64,000 nucleotides of DNA from Woeseia oceani (GTDB lineage: Bacteria; Pseudomonadota; Gammaproteobacteria; Steroidobacterales; Woeseiaceae): NCBI RefSeq assembly GCF_001677435.1, contig NZ_CP016268.1:1663001-1727000 (forward strand). The letters are read 5' to 3'. Shown one piece after another: positions 44,807 to 54,837 of the stretch. The notes below the pieces were generated by a model. The model searched no databases. It saw only the letters and a list, made by a program, of their open reading frames with translations, and was not told where the DNA came from. How positions within the stretch are numbered: the first letter of the stretch is position 1; each line of letters begins with the position of its first letter. The translations under genes were made by a program, and so were the position numbers.

Positions 44807-47464
44807 TCAGGATTGTCGTTTGAGTTTTTCTATCAGGTGATCGCCCAGAGCATCGCAGGTTTTCTGCGACAATGGTTTGCCATTCTCATCCATGATGTAG
44901 AAGACGTCTTCAGCGCGTTCGCCGATAGTCAGTATTTTTGCGGTATCGATATTGATGCCGTATTCGATAAAAGCCTGGCCGATTGTACTGAGCAAGCCGG
45001 GCCGGTCACCAGCAATAATCTCCAGGATGGTTCGGCGGCTGGCGATATCTTCGTCGAAATGAATTGCGATTTCTGTTGAGAACATCCGCACCTGGCGCGG
45101 CGGCGGGCGCGTTACCGGTTTGGCGGAATCGTCAGTCGTGTTCATGACCTGCCGGATGGCATTGCGTATTCGTTCCAGGCGCGCTTCGTCCACGTCATTG
45201 CGCATGTCGAGTTCCATGAACACGAATGTATCCATGCTGTAGCCGTTCTTGAGCGGCACGATGCGCGCATCGACGATAGTCATACCAAGTTCGGCGAGCA
45301 ACGACGTGGTTTGCGCGAAAGTACGTTTCGTTCGCGGCGTATACAACACCGCTTCGAGGCCGTCACCACTGGTCTGGCGCCGTACGTCAAAGAACCCCTT
45401 CGGCGAGTTCAGATCTGAACGCAGCATTACCTGGGTATGCCAGGCGATCTCCGCGCCTCGATAGCGAAGATAATAATCATCCGTTAACAATGACCACGCC
45501 TCACTGATGCTCGATTCAGACACACCGTCGTCAAGCAATGATTGCATTGCGGTTTCTTGCTTGTCCTGGATCAACTCCGCGCGATCGACCGGGTTCTCAA
45601 GACCATTGCGCAGGGCGCGTACCGTGAGATTGTAGAGGTCGCGAAACAGGGTGGCTTTCCACGAATTCCACAGCTTCGGGTTGGTGCCACGTACGTCCGC
45701 GATGGTTAACAGGTAGAGATAGTTGAGCCGCATCTTGTCGCCAACCAGACCGGCGAATTCGTTGATGACGTCCGGGTCGCCGATGTCTTTTTTCTGGGCC
45801 GTCATTGACAGCAACAAGTGATGCCGCACCAACCACGCTACAGTCTTCGCGTCATATTCGCTCATGCCGTGTTCGAGGCAAAAGGCTTGTGCGTCCGTTG
45901 CACCGAGCTCCGAGTGATCGCCGCCGCGGCCTTTCGCGATATCGTGAAAGAGGCCGGCGAGATACACGATCTCGGCTTTGTCGAGCGATTGCATGATCTG
46001 GCTGCAATGCGGAAATTCGTGATCGAATCGATTAAGTGCGAAACGCCGTAGATTGCTGACCACAAACAAGGTGTGTTCATCGACCGTGTAGGCATGAAAA
46101 AGGTCGTACTGCATGCGCCCAACTATGCGACCGAATGCCGGAATATAGAGTCCCAGGACGCCGTACAGGTTCATGCGTCGCAGCTGGTGAGTAACGCCTT
46201 CCTCGGCGCGCAGTATTTGCAGGAACAAGCGGTGATTGCGCGGGTCCTGGCGAAACGATTCATCGATCAGGTACAAGTGTCGTTTGATCAGGCCGACTGT
46301 CCATGCACTCACACCGCGAATTTCCGGCCGTTGTTGCAAGATCAGAAACACTTCCAGCAGGGCGGACGGGTCGCGCGAGAAGACCTGGTCATTCGCGGTT
46401 TGCAGGTAATCGTTCTTGACCTGGAATCGTTCGTTTAATGGTTCCGGTGTCGCGTCGGGGTCAAGGAGTATGGCCTCCTCGAACAACTGCAGCAGCATTT
46501 CGTTCAAACGGCTTAGATCCATGACCGTGCGGTAGTACCGCTGCATCATCTGCTCTACGGCAAGCGTGTACGCGGCATCTTCATAACCGAGCAGTTCGGC
46601 GAGGTTGGTTTGGTGATCGAACAGCAGGCGGTCTTCACGGCGGCCGGTCAGAATGTGCAGGGCGAATCGCACCCGCCACAAATACGCCTGACCTTCGCGC
46701 AGTCGTCGCAATTGTCCTTGTGACAGAAAGTGGTGCGCGATCAGTTCATCGAGTGTTGCGGCACCGAAGTGACGTTTTGCCACCCAGCCGATCATTTGAA
46801 TGTCGCGGAGTCCGCCCGGGCTGCCTTTGACGTTCGGTTCGAGCTTGTAAGCGGTGTCGTCGTAACGGTGATGACGGGCGCGCTGCTCTTCAACTTTGGC
46901 CTCGAAAAAGCGGTCAGACGGCCAAATGTCAGGTGCGGCCACCGCGCTGACCATCTCGGCGAACAGATTTTCCGGACCGCGCAGGAGTCTGGCTTCCATC
47001 AGTGTGGTCGCGACGGTCAGATCCGCGCGGGCTTCGTCACGGCATTGCTCTACCGTGCGCACGCTGTGGCCGAGATCGAAGCCGAGGTCCCACAACTCGG
47101 TCACCAGCGCGGCGATCAATTGTTGCTGAGACTCGTCCGGGGAACTGGAAGTCAGCAACATGATGTCGATATCGGAACAAGGGTGCAGCTCGCCGCGCCC
47201 GTAGCCACCGACCGCAACCAGCGCGATGCCGATTCCATTTAGCGGGCCATGGCGGTCCCACAGCCAGCCCAGTAACTTGTCTACGAGGGTGGCGCGCAGG
47301 TGCACGAGCTCCGTAATGTCCGCGCCTTCACGAAAGCGGTCGGCGAGGGCCGCGTCAGCCTCGCGCATGGCTGCCCGGGCAGCCGCCACGTTGCCGCAAT
47401 CAGCGAGGGCCGCCAGCAGCAGCTCTGGCAGTCTGTCTTGCGTCGCGTCCTGCAGCGTGCTCAC
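44807..47464 (-). CDS. glnD: Bifunctional PII uridylyltransferase/uridylyl-removing enzyme GlnD
   Basis: 885 residues from GTG 47464, which overlaps the map stop (GTGA). Nucleotidyltransferase motif [19 protein letters not shown] (about 75-95), HD hydrolase [16 protein letters not shown] (about 500-515), and two ACT domains at the C-terminus (about 690-770 and 800-880, [20 protein letters not shown]). It senses glutamine and (de)uridylylates PII. A longer frame starting at 47530 lies inside map and is rejected. Confidence 0.96.
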   Translation of the reverse strand: MSTLQDATQDRLPELLLAALADCGNVAAARAAMREADAALADRFREGADITELVHLRATLVDKLLGWLWDRHGPLNGIGIALVAVGGYGRGELHPCSDIDIMLLTSSSPDESQQQLIAALVTELWDLGFDLGHSVRTVEQCRDEARADLTVATTLMEARLLRGPENLFAEMVSAVAAPDIWPSDRFFEAKVEEQRARHHRYDDTAYKLEPNVKGSPGGLRDIQMIGWVAKRHFGAATLDELIAHHFLSQGQLRRLREGQAYLWRVRFALHILTGRREDRLLFDHQTNLAELLGYEDAAYTLAVEQMMQRYYRTVMDLSRLNEMLLQLFEEAILLDPDATPEPLNERFQVKNDYLQTANDQVFSRDPSALLEVFLILQQRPEIRGVSAWTVGLIKRHLYLIDESFRQDPRNHRLFLQILRAEEGVTHQLRRMNLYGVLGLYIPAFGRIVGRMQYDLFHAYTVDEHTLFVVSNLRRFALNRFDHEFPHCSQIMQSLDKAEIVYLAGLFHDIAKGRGGDHSELGATDAQAFCLEHGMSEYDAKTVAWLVRHHLLLSMTAQKKDIGDPDVINEFAGLVGDKMRLNYLYLLTIADVRGTNPKLWNSWKATLFRDLYNLTVRALRNGLENPVDRAELIQDKQETAMQSLLDDGVSESSISEAWSLLTDDYYLRYRGAEIAWHTQVMLRSDLNSPKGFFDVRRQTSGDGLEAVLYTPRTKRTFAQTTSLLAELGMTIVDARIVPLKNGYSMDTFVFMELDMRNDVDEARLERIRNAIRQVMNTTDDSAKPVTRPPPRQVRMFSTEIAIHFDEDIASRRTILEIIAGDRPGLLSTIGQAFIEYGINIDTAKILTIGERAEDVFYIMDENGKPLSQKTCDALGDHLIEKLKRQS

Positions 47465-48225
47465 CGGTCCGCCGCGCCCAGCGTCAGGACCTCGTAGCCA
47501 TCCTCGGTAATGAGTACCGTGTGTTCCCATTGTGCCGACAGCTTGTGGTCTTTCGTGACCACGGTCCAGCCGTCCGGTAGCAGGCGAACGTGACGTTTGC
47601 CGGCGTTAACCATAGGCTCCACGGTCATGGTCATGCCGGCCTGCAGCGTCAGGCCGGTACCGCGTTGGCCGTAGTGCAACACCTGCGGATCTTCGTGAAA
47701 GACCCGGCCGATGCCGTGGCCACAGTATTCACGTACGACGGAAAACCGTTTGTCCTCGACGTAGCCCTGGATGGCGGCGCCGATATCGCCCAGGTGCTTG
47801 CCGGGCGCCAGTTCTGCAATACCGAGCCACATGGCGTCGAAGGCGACCTTGGCCAGCCGCTCCGCCTGTACGCTGGGCTTGCCGACAAAAAACATGCGGC
47901 TGGTATCTCCGTGGAAACCGTCCTTGATCACCGTGATGTCGATATTGATGGCATCGCCGGCCTTCAGTACCCGGTCGCCGGGAATACCGTGGCACACCAC
48001 GTGATTGACCGAGGTGCAGATCGATTTCGGAAATCCGCGGTAATTCAGCGGCGCCGGTATGGCCTGCTGGGTTTCCGTAATGTAGCGGTGGCAAATGGCG
48101 TCGAGCTCACCGGTTGTGACGCCTGGCACCACGTGGGGACCAATCATGTCGAGGACATCGGCCGCCAAGCGCCCGGCAATGCGCATCTTGTCCTGCTCTT
48201 CAGCTGTCTTGATAGTTACTGTCAT
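47461..48225 (-). CDS. map: Methionine aminopeptidase type I
   Basis: 254 residues from ATG 48225. Metal-binding residues fall in the expected blocks: ICTSVNHVVCHGIPGD, INIDITVIKDGFHGDTSRMF, YCGHGIGRVFHEDPQV and QWEHTVLITEDGYEVLT. It removes N-terminal Met. Divergent from rpsB, as in E. coli. A frame extending 51 nt upstream lacks family similarity. The - strand order map-glnD-dapD is the conserved arrangement. Confidence 0.96.
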   Translation of the reverse strand: MTVTIKTAEEQDKMRIAGRLAADVLDMIGPHVVPGVTTGELDAICHRYITETQQAIPAPLNYRGFPKSICTSVNHVVCHGIPGDRVLKAGDAINIDITVIKDGFHGDTSRMFFVGKPSVQAERLAKVAFDAMWLGIAELAPGKHLGDIGAAIQGYVEDKRFSVVREYCGHGIGRVFHEDPQVLHYGQRGTGLTLQAGMTMTVEPMVNAGKRHVRLLPDGWTVVTKDHKLSAQWEHTVLITEDGYEVLTLGAADR

Positions 48226-48347
48226 AAGTCTGCAAATAGCCGGGTGGAAACACCTTTTCCCACGTCTCGCCGGCAACCTGAGCAGGCTGCCAGCGCTGAT
48301 TCGTGGAAATCGGCAGTTCGACCCCTAATTTTCCTTGGGAAACTGCG

Positions 48348-48376
48348 TTGTTGAGAGTAGCGGGGTATGGTATAAA
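48348..48376 (+). promoter_or_regulatory. Housekeeping promoter of rpsB
   Basis: TTGTTG, 17 bp, TATAAA, with TGG just before the -10 (extended -10). The predicted start point near 48383 gives a leader of about 108 nt. Confidence 0.65.
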
Positions 48377-48382
48377 GCGCGC

Positions 48383-48490
48383 GCCCTTGAGGCAATTAAT
48401 CCACACGTACATCGACACATCGCGCTGGGTGCCCCACCTGAAAAGGGGTTGCGGGATGGGATGTACGGAGGCCAAACCCGGAGAAATCAC
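48383..48490 (+). promoter_or_regulatory. rpsB mRNA leader, candidate S2-binding autoregulatory region
   Basis: The leader contains a CCCC...GGGG pairing (around 48433-48447) and a GGGATGGGATGTACGG stretch shortly before the rpsB RBS (GGAG, 48480-48483). In E. coli and relatives, S2 binds the rpsB leader and represses its own operon; whether this leader has the same fold was not computed. Confidence 0.35.
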
Positions 48491-49420
48491 ATGGCAGACG
48501 TAACTATGCGCCAGATGCTAGAGGCTGGCGTGCATTTTGGTCATCAGACCCGTTACTGGAACCCAAAGATGGCACCCTACATCTTTGGCGAACGTAACAA
48601 GATTCATATCATCAATCTCGAGAAGAGCTTGCCTCTGGCGCGCGAGGCTTATGCTTTCGTCAAGTCATTGGCGGCGGACGGCGGCAAGATCCTGTTTGTA
48701 GGCACCAAACGTGCCGGCCGCGAGGCGATTCGCGAACAGGCCGCTCGTTGTGAAATGCCATTCGTCAGCTACCGCTGGCTCGGCGGCATGCTCACCAACT
48801 TCAAAACCATTCGCAATTCTGTAAAGCGCCTGAAAGTGCTTGAGCAGATGGCTGCCGATGGCGCCTACGACGGGCTGACCAAGAAGGAAATTCTGGGTCT
48901 GTCTCGTGAGCAGGAAAAGCTCGACCGCTCGCTGGGCGGCATCAAGGAAATGAACTCCTTGCCGGATGCCCTGTTCGTTGTTGACGTTGATCACGAAGAC
49001 ATTGCGGTTCGTGAAGCCCGCAAACTGGGTATCCCGGTTGTGGCTGTCGTCGATACGAATTGTTCACCGGATGCGGTCGATTACGTTATCCCGGGCAACG
49101 ATGACGCCATGCGTGCCATCAGCCTGTATGCCACTCTGATTGCTGATGCGGCCCTTGATGGCAAGTCATCACTGCCGGAGGTAGCGCTGGGTGACGATGA
49201 TTTCGTTGAGCTTGATGAAGATGGCAAGCCGAAGAAATCCAGCAAGAAGAAGGCGGCCCGCAAAGCGCCAGCCCGAGCCAAAGTAGCCAAGAAAACGGCG
49301 GCGAAGAAAGCGGCACCGGCGGCAGACGCAGAAGCGGCGGATGCCGAGCCTGCCAAGGAAGTTGTTGCTGACAAGACTGAAGCAGCGAAAGACGCAGAGC
49401 CGGCCAAGCCGGCTGAATAG
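48491..49420 (+). CDS. rpsB: Ribosomal protein S2 with extended Lys/Ala-rich C-terminal tail
   Basis: 309 residues. The S2 core is clear ([65 protein letters not shown]). The core ends near residue 230; the rest is a 70-odd-residue Lys/Ala/Glu/Asp-rich low-complexity tail ([21 protein letters not shown]...) compared with E. coli S2 of 241. ATG 48491 has GGAG 7 nt before it; an upstream frame through the leader is rejected. First gene of the rpsB-tsf unit. Confidence 0.97.
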   Translation: MADVTMRQMLEAGVHFGHQTRYWNPKMAPYIFGERNKIHIINLEKSLPLAREAYAFVKSLAADGGKILFVGTKRAGREAIREQAARCEMPFVSYRWLGGMLTNFKTIRNSVKRLKVLEQMAADGAYDGLTKKEILGLSREQEKLDRSLGGIKEMNSLPDALFVVDVDHEDIAVREARKLGIPVVAVVDTNCSPDAVDYVIPGNDDAMRAISLYATLIADAALDGKSSLPEVALGDDDFVELDEDGKPKKSSKKKAARKAPARAKVAKKTAAKKAAPAADAEAADAEPAKEVVADKTEAAKDAEPAKPAE

Positions 49421-49424
49421 GCGG

Positions 49425-49445
49425 ACGGCCGCTTGCGGCCGTTTT
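49425..49445 (+). terminator. Attenuating terminator between rpsB and tsf
   Basis: ACGGCCG-CTTG-CGGCCGT forms a perfect 7-bp GC-rich stem with a 4-nt loop followed by TTT. A leaky terminator between rpsB and tsf is known in E. coli, where it sets the S2:EF-Ts ratio; the position here agrees. Confidence 0.7.
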
Positions 49446-49476
49446 CGCGATACAGAACAGAGATAGAGGTTTAGTG

Positions 49477-50358
49477 ATGTCGATAAGTGCATCGATGGTA
49501 AAAGAGCTGCGCGAGCGTACTGGCGCCGGCATGATGGAATGCAAGAAGGCCCTGGTAGAGACCGGTGGCAATATTGATGAGGCGATTGAGAGCCTGCGCA
49601 TGTCCGGCCAGGCCAAGGCTGTCAAAAAGTCGGGTCGAATCGCGGCAGAAGGGCGCATTGAAATCGCCGAAGAAGGTAACAAGGCACTGTTGCTGGAAGT
49701 CAATTCCGAAACGGATTTCGTGGCAAAAGACGAAAACTTCACCGCCTTCGCAGTGGCTGTAGCGCAGACCGCGCTCAGCAGCGGCATAGCTGATGTGGCG
49801 GAGCTTAATTCGGCCACGCTGGCTGACGGTCGCACGGTGGAAACAGCGCGCACGGAACTGGTTGCCAAAGTGGGCGAGAACATTGCTGTTCGGCGTCTGG
49901 TTGAGGTTGAGTCGGCCGGTGCGATTGGCTGCTATACCCATGGCGCACGGATCGGCGCTGTTGTTGCTCTGGAAGGTGGTGACGCCGAACTGGCGCGCGA
50001 TATCGCCATGCACGTTGCGGCGACCAAGCCGACCTGCATAGATGAAGACGGAGTCCCGGCCGAATTGCTGGAAAGCGAGCGGCGTATTTTCACCGAGCAG
50101 GCTGCCGAGTCCGGCAAGCCGGCAGACATCGTTGAAAAAATGGTGACCGGTCGGATCGCGAAGTTCCTCAAGGAAATCACGCTCGTTGGCCAGCCGTTCG
50201 TGAAGGACCCGGACATCACTGTTGGCAAGCTGCTGAGCAAGGCGGATGCCAAAGTGACGGCCATGGTTCGTTTCGAAGTGGGCGAAGGTATTGAGAAGAA
50301 GCAGGAAAACTTCGCTGAAGAAGTGATGAAGCAAATCAAGGACAACGCCAGCGCCTGA
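49477..50358 (+). CDS. tsf: Translation elongation factor Ts
   Basis: 293 residues. The N-terminal TDxVAK-type UBA helix ([32 protein letters not shown]) and the core [15 protein letters not shown] are unmistakable. EF-Ts recycles EF-Tu-GDP. ATG 49477 is chosen with AGAGG upstream; the GTG at 49474 immediately before it is equally in frame. A strong hairpin precedes and another follows. Confidence 0.97.
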   Translation: MSISASMVKELRERTGAGMMECKKALVETGGNIDEAIESLRMSGQAKAVKKSGRIAAEGRIEIAEEGNKALLLEVNSETDFVAKDENFTAFAVAVAQTALSSGIADVAELNSATLADGRTVETARTELVAKVGENIAVRRLVEVESAGAIGCYTHGARIGAVVALEGGDAELARDIAMHVAATKPTCIDEDGVPAELLESERRIFTEQAAESGKPADIVEKMVTGRIAKFLKEITLVGQPFVKDPDITVGKLLSKADAKVTAMVRFEVGEGIEKKQENFAEEVMKQIKDNASA

Positions 50359-50373
50359 TTGCTGGTGTGACTG

Positions 50374-50405
50374 TTACGCCGCGTTCGGCTACGGATGCGG
50401 CGTAA
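50374..50405 (+). terminator. Hairpin between tsf and pyrH
   Basis: TTACGCCGC, a 14-nt loop, then GCGGCGTAA: a perfect 9-bp stem, followed by TATTGATT. The T content after it is moderate, so it may be a partial terminator. No strong promoter could be recognised between it and pyrH. Confidence 0.5.
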
Positions 50406-50450
50406 TATTGATTCTTGGATAGTTTTGTAAAATATTGAAAAGGCAAGAAA

Positions 50451-51173
50451 ATGAGCGATAGTCCAGTGCTTTACCGTCGCGTTATGCTGAAGCTGAGTGG
50501 CGAAGCGTTGATGGGCGATCTGGACTACGGCATCGAGCCCAAGGTGATCAAGCGCATTGCCCACGAGATCGCCGAGGTGCAAAAGCTGGGCATCGAAGTC
50601 GCACTCGTTATAGGCGGCGGCAATATCTTTCGCGGTGCCGGCCTTGCCGGTGCCGGCATGGACCGGGTCACCGGTGATCACATGGGCATGCTGGCCACGG
50701 TCATGAATTCACTGGCGATTCAGGATGCGCTCGAACAAATGAACGTCTACGCCCGGGTTATGTCCGCGCTGAAGATTCACGAAGTTTGCGAGGACTACAT
50801 CCGGCGACGCGCGATTCGGCACCTTGAAAAGGGCCGGGTTGTCATTCTGGCGGCCGGCACGGGCAATCCGTTTTTTACCACCGATACGGCGGCAAGTCTG
50901 CGCGCCATTGAGATCGGCGCCGACGTGCTCATGAAAGCAACCATGGTAGGCGGTGTCTACGACATGGACCCGAAGACCAACGCGAATGCGTCATTGTTTG
51001 ATACTGTCTCGTTCGACAAAGTACTGATAGACAAACTGCAGGTTATGGATGCGACTGCGGTTGTGATGTGTCGTGATAACAACCTGCCGCTGCGTGTGTT
51101 CAGCATGAATGAAGACAATGCGCTGGTTCGGGCCATGACCGACAAAGAGGTTGGTACGCTCGTCACAGCATGA
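50451..51173 (+). CDS. pyrH: UMP kinase
   Basis: 240 residues of the amino-acid-kinase fold: [45 protein letters not shown] and [18 protein letters not shown]. It phosphorylates UMP to UDP and is allosterically controlled by UTP/GTP. RBS AAAAGG at 9 nt. It stands between tsf and frr as in most gammaproteobacteria. Confidence 0.97.
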   Translation: MSDSPVLYRRVMLKLSGEALMGDLDYGIEPKVIKRIAHEIAEVQKLGIEVALVIGGGNIFRGAGLAGAGMDRVTGDHMGMLATVMNSLAIQDALEQMNVYARVMSALKIHEVCEDYIRRRAIRHLEKGRVVILAAGTGNPFFTTDTAASLRAIEIGADVLMKATMVGGVYDMDPKTNANASLFDTVSFDKVLIDKLQVMDATAVVMCRDNNLPLRVFSMNEDNALVRAMTDKEVGTLVTA

Positions 51174-51212
51174 TTGCGTAGTAAATTTGCACAGACTGAC
51201 AAGGGCCGAAAC

Positions 51213-51770
51213 GTGATTAACGACCTGAAAAAAGACGCTGCAGAGCGCATGGATAAAAGTGTGCACGCGCTGAAGCAGGAATTGACCAAGCTCCGAACCG
51301 GGCGGGCGCATACCAGTCTCCTCGACCACATTACCGTTGAGTACTACGGCAGCGAAGTGCCGCTAAGCCAGGTCGCTAACATCAACGTCGAAGATTCGCG
51401 CACGCTGACCGTTACGCCATGGGAGAAGCCCATGGTGCAGGCGATCGAGAAAGCGATCATGAACTCCAATCTGGGTCTGAACCCGATGTCTGCCGGCACC
51501 GTTATACGCGTGCCATTGCCGGCGCTGACGGAAGAACGCCGCAAGGACATGATCCGGGTGGTCCGCCAGGAGGCCGAGGGCGGCCGGGTTGCCATTCGCA
51601 ATATTCGCCGCGATGTGCTCGGCGACATCAAAGACCTGCAAAAAGAAAAGCTGATTAGTGAGGACGACGAACGCCGTGCTCAGGATGAGATTCAGGGCAT
51701 TACGGACAAGTACATCGCCCGCGTGGACGAGGTTCTTGCCGAGAAAGAAAAAGACTTGATGGAAATCTGA
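51213..51770 (+). CDS. frr: Ribosome recycling factor
   Basis: 185 residues from GTG 51213, exactly the RRF length; AAGGG precedes it at 8 nt. A frame opening at 51174 would add 13 odd residues. Family text: [32 protein letters not shown], and [22 protein letters not shown]. With EF-G it splits post-termination ribosomes. UppS follows 5 bp later, so no dxr lies here, unlike E. coli. Confidence 0.97.
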   Translation: MINDLKKDAAERMDKSVHALKQELTKLRTGRAHTSLLDHITVEYYGSEVPLSQVANINVEDSRTLTVTPWEKPMVQAIEKAIMNSNLGLNPMSAGTVIRVPLPALTEERRKDMIRVVRQEAEGGRVAIRNIRRDVLGDIKDLQKEKLISEDDERRAQDEIQGITDKYIARVDEVLAEKEKDLMEI

Positions 51771-51775
51771 TCGCG

Positions 51776-52546
51776 GTGACTGTGGCTATCGAGCAAGCAT
51801 CGTCGAAAGGGAGTGAGGCTGCGGAGAATGTTCTGCCGCAGCACGTTGCCGTGATCATGGACGGCAACGGCCGCTGGGCGAAAGCGCGTTCGAAGCCCCG
51901 TACGCTGGGACACCGCTCTGGCGTCAAGGCAGTGCGCGCATTGGTTGAAGCTGCCGCTGAAAGGGGCATTAGCTACCTTACGCTGTTCGCGTTCAGCAGC
52001 GAGAACTGGCGGCGCCCGCGGGAAGAGGTCAGCACGTTGATGAACCTTTTCCTCGAAGCCTTGCAGCGCGAAGTCGATGACTTGCATCGCAATAATATTT
52101 GCGTTCGGTTCGTTGGTGAGCGTGATGGTCTGGCCGCCCCGCTGCGCACCAAGATTGAAGCCGCTGAACAGCAAACCCGCGATAACGATGGTTTGACCCT
52201 GATCGTCGCTGTTGCGTACGGCGGCCGCTGGGATATCGTCAATGCCACTCGTCGGCTGGCAGCAAAAGTCGCCGCCGGCACGCTGGACAGTGACGCGATA
52301 ACCGAAGAGCATTTTGCGAATTCATTGGCCCTGGCCGGCGTGCCAGATCCCGATTTATTGATCAGAACCGGCGGCGAACAGCGCATCAGCAATTTCCTGC
52401 TCTGGAACCTTGCTTACGCTGAATTGTTTTTCTGTGACTGTTACTGGCCGGATTTTGATGCCGTTCGTTTTGATGAGGCGCTTGCCCATTTTGCGCAACG
52501 GCAACGGCGATACGGCTGCACGGGCGAGCAGGTCGCAGCGGTTTAA
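51776..52546 (+). CDS. uppS: Undecaprenyl diphosphate synthase (cis-prenyltransferase)
   Basis: 256 residues with the family core HVAVIMDGNGRWAKARSK (catalytic Asp29), then YLTLFAFSSENWRRP and LIRTGGEQRISNFLLWNLAYAELFF. It makes the lipid carrier precursor for peptidoglycan and O-antigen. GTG 51776 (or GTG 51782) starts 5 bp after frr. CdsA follows 1 nt later. Confidence 0.96.
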   Translation: MTVAIEQASSKGSEAAENVLPQHVAVIMDGNGRWAKARSKPRTLGHRSGVKAVRALVEAAAERGISYLTLFAFSSENWRRPREEVSTLMNLFLEALQREVDDLHRNNICVRFVGERDGLAAPLRTKIEAAEQQTRDNDGLTLIVAVAYGGRWDIVNATRRLAAKVAAGTLDSDAITEEHFANSLALAGVPDPDLLIRTGGEQRISNFLLWNLAYAELFFCDCYWPDFDAVRFDEALAHFAQRQRRYGCTGEQVAAV

Positions 52547-52547
52547 T

Positions 52548-53339
52548 ATGTTGAAGCAGCGAATCTTCACAGCGGTACTTGCAGTGTTGTTGCTGTTCGT
52601 CGTGCTGTTCGTGTTGCCGGCGACGATCGCCCGCTCGGTTATCGCGGCCGTTATTTTGGTCGGTGCGTGGGAATGGGCACCGTTTGTAGGTCTTTCGCGA
52701 CCCGCTCAGCGCTTGCTGTTTGTATCCATAGTCGCGGGTTCGCTGGCGGTATTGCAGTTTCAATTGTTGTACGGGCTGGTGACAGTCAATGCGGTCTTCG
52801 TGATCGCCGTTGTCTGGTGGTTCGCAGCCTTTGTCTGGATCCTTCTGTACCCGACGCCCGTGCCGAAAGTGTTGGCCTGGATTGCGGGCTTTGCAGTTTT
52901 GCTGCCCGCCTGGCTGGCACTGGATCTGGTTTATCGCCATTCGTCAGCGTTATTGCTGTTCATGCTTGTCATCGTCTGGGCGGCCGACGTCGGTGCGTAT
53001 TTCGCCGGCAAGCGGTTCGGCAACGTCAAGCTGGCGCCGCACATCAGTCCGGGCAAGACCTGGGAGGGCGTGGTCGGCGGCTTGCTGCTGGTTACGTTGC
53101 TGGGCGCCTTTGGTGCCTCTTATTTCGACCGCCCTCTGGCGATGATGCTGCCGTTCTGTATGGCGATCGGATTGGTTTCGGTGGTCGGTGACCTCACGGT
53201 CAGCCTGTTCAAGCGCTCTGCGGGCATTAAAGACAGCGGACGGATTTTCCCCGGGCACGGTGGGCTCCTCGACCGTATCGACAGTGTTGCTGCCGCAGCG
53301 CCGTTATTTGCGCTGGGTACGCATTGGGCAGGTTTGTAA
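52548..53339 (+). CDS. cdsA: Phosphatidate cytidylyltransferase CdsA
   Basis: 263 residues, about eight membrane helices. The CdsA signature is present near the C-terminus (SLFKRSAGIKDSGRIFPGHGGLLDRIDS), with SPGKTWEGVVGG upstream. It makes CDP-diacylglycerol, the entry to all phospholipids. ATG 52548 is one base after uppS; a frame opening inside uppS is rejected. Its stop shares a base with the ATG of the next small ORF (TAATG). Confidence 0.96.
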   Translation: MLKQRIFTAVLAVLLLFVVLFVLPATIARSVIAAVILVGAWEWAPFVGLSRPAQRLLFVSIVAGSLAVLQFQLLYGLVTVNAVFVIAVVWWFAAFVWILLYPTPVPKVLAWIAGFAVLLPAWLALDLVYRHSSALLLFMLVIVWAADVGAYFAGKRFGNVKLAPHISPGKTWEGVVGGLLLVTLLGAFGASYFDRPLAMMLPFCMAIGLVSVVGDLTVSLFKRSAGIKDSGRIFPGHGGLLDRIDSVAAAAPLFALGTHWAGL

Positions 53340-53488
53340 TGAAGGTTGTTCAGTTGGTATTCATGTTGCCAGCGGCAGGCTGGGCGGGAACTGCGGATGC
53401 GATTCTCAGTCATATGCAGGCAATAACCGGCCGATTGGCAAAACAGCGGTCGGTCCCGAATGCAAGACCTGGAGGGCTTCGCCCATGA
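53339..53488 (+). CDS. 49-codon ORF occupying the usual dxr position
   Basis: ATG overlaps the cdsA stop by one base (TAATG) and its stop overlaps the rseP start by four (ATGA), so the frame fits the gap exactly. The 49-residue product starts MKVVQLVFMLPAAGWAG and is otherwise unremarkable; it has no recognisable domain, no RBS beyond the coupling, and no clear homology to Dxr. It may be a deletion scar of dxr, a genuine small coupled gene, or spacer with a chance frame. A second frame through the same DNA reads on into rseP. Confidence 0.4.
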   Translation: MKVVQLVFMLPAAGWAGTADAILSHMQAITGRLAKQRSVPNARPGGLRP

Positions 53489-54837
53489 TCGAGGCTCTGA
53501 CGAGTCTGGCAGCTTTCATTGTTGCTATCAGCGTGCTGGTGGCTGTGCACGAGTTCGGTCACTACATTGTTGGCCGCTGGTGTGGAATGAAGGTGCTGCG
53601 CTACTCCATCGGCTTTGGTAAACCATTGCTGACCAAGGTGGCTGGCAAGGACAACACTGAGTATTGCCTGTCGGCGATACCTCTAGGCGGTTACGTCAAG
53701 TTCCTGGACGAGAGGGAAGGCCCGGTTGACCCCAGTGATCAGGGGCGGGCATTCACCCATAAGCCGGTGCCAGCCCGGATAGCGGTGTTGCTGGCAGGGC
53801 CCGCGTTCAATTTCCTGTTTGCCATATTGGCGTACTGGGCTCTCTTCATTAACGGTGTACCGACAGTGCGCCCGGCGGTCGGTGAAGTGACGCCGGCCTC
53901 CTACGCGAGCGAGGCCGGGCTGCGTTACGGCGATCGCATACTCGCAGTCGATGGCCGCGAGGCAGCGGATTGGGAGGCGGTTCTGGTTACCGTACTCGAT
54001 CGTCTGGTCAGCGATGGGCAGGTTGAACTGGAACTGGAAGGTGACGACGGATGGCAACGTTCGGCTACACTGATCGTTGGCGAGAACCGCAGTCATCTCA
54101 CCGAGCCCGGTACGCTGTTCGAGGGCCTCGGATTCCTGCCCTGGCAGCCGCCGGCAATTATCGGTTCGGTTAGCGATGATGGCGCTGCACGTGCGGCGGG
54201 ATTACTGCCCGGTGACCGGATTACCGGCATCGACAATCAATCCGTTGCCACCTTCGCGGATTTACAGACGGTAGTTGCGGCCCGACCCGGTGCAACCGTG
54301 CCCGTCGTTTATCTGCGTGGCGGAGAACAACGATCAGTTGAAGTTACTCTTGGCAGTGTCGACGAAAACGGCGTAGCACGTGGTCTGCTGGGTGTTGGCA
54401 TTGATAGCGGCGCAGGTGATCACTGGTACATACGCAAATACGATGCATTGACCGCCGTATCAGAGGCTACTGCCCAGACCTGGGCGTCAACGGCTTTCAC
54501 GGTAAGAATGCTGGGCCGCATGTTTACCGGTGATGTATCGGTCAAGAACATCAGCGGCCCCATCAATATTGCACAATACGCGGGCGATTCCGCTCAAGCC
54601 GGTTTAAACTCGTTTCTGCGCTTCCTGGCTCTGGTCAGTATCAGTCTAGGTGTGCTTAATTTGTTGCCGGTACCCGTACTGGACGGCGGCCAGATTGTAT
54701 TCCAGACAATAGAAGGCCTGAAAGGCAGTCCATTGTCAGAGCGCTCCCAGTTGCTGAGTCAACAGGCAGGCATTTTTGCCCTGCTGTTGTTGATGACCTT
54801 TGCTTTTTACAATGACATTGCCCGACTTATAGGATGA
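53485..54837 (+). CDS. rseP: Site-2 zinc metalloprotease RseP
   Basis: 450 residues from ATG 53485. First membrane helix with the zinc site His22-Glu-x-x-His26 (VHEFGH), two PDZ domains (about 125-200 and 215-300) and the C-terminal NLLPVPVLDGG motif that supplies the third zinc ligand. It cleaves the anti-sigma factor RseA to release sigma-E. A longer frame from 53188 overlaps cdsA and is not used. It overlaps bamA by 4 nt. Confidence 0.96.
   Translation: MIEALTSLAAFIVAISVLVAVHEFGHYIVGRWCGMKVLRYSIGFGKPLLTKVAGKDNTEYCLSAIPLGGYVKFLDEREGPVDPSDQGRAFTHKPVPARIAVLLAGPAFNFLFAILAYWALFINGVPTVRPAVGEVTPASYASEAGLRYGDRILAVDGREAADWEAVLVTVLDRLVSDGQVELELEGDDGWQRSATLIVGENRSHLTEPGTLFEGLGFLPWQPPAIIGSVSDDGAARAAGLLPGDRITGIDNQSVATFADLQTVVAARPGATVPVVYLRGGEQRSVEVTLGSVDENGVARGLLGVGIDSGAGDHWYIRKYDALTAVSEATAQTWASTAFTVRMLGRMFTGDVSVKNISGPINIAQYAGDSAQAGLNSFLRFLALVSISLGVLNLLPVPVLDGGQIVFQTIEGLKGSPLSERSQLLSQQAGIFALLLLMTFAFYNDIARLIG

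Noticed and set aside
53188-53484. In-frame upstream extension of rseP through cdsA and the spacer
   Set aside because: It overlaps most of the cdsA C-terminus; ATG 53485 gives the normal RseP N-terminus.
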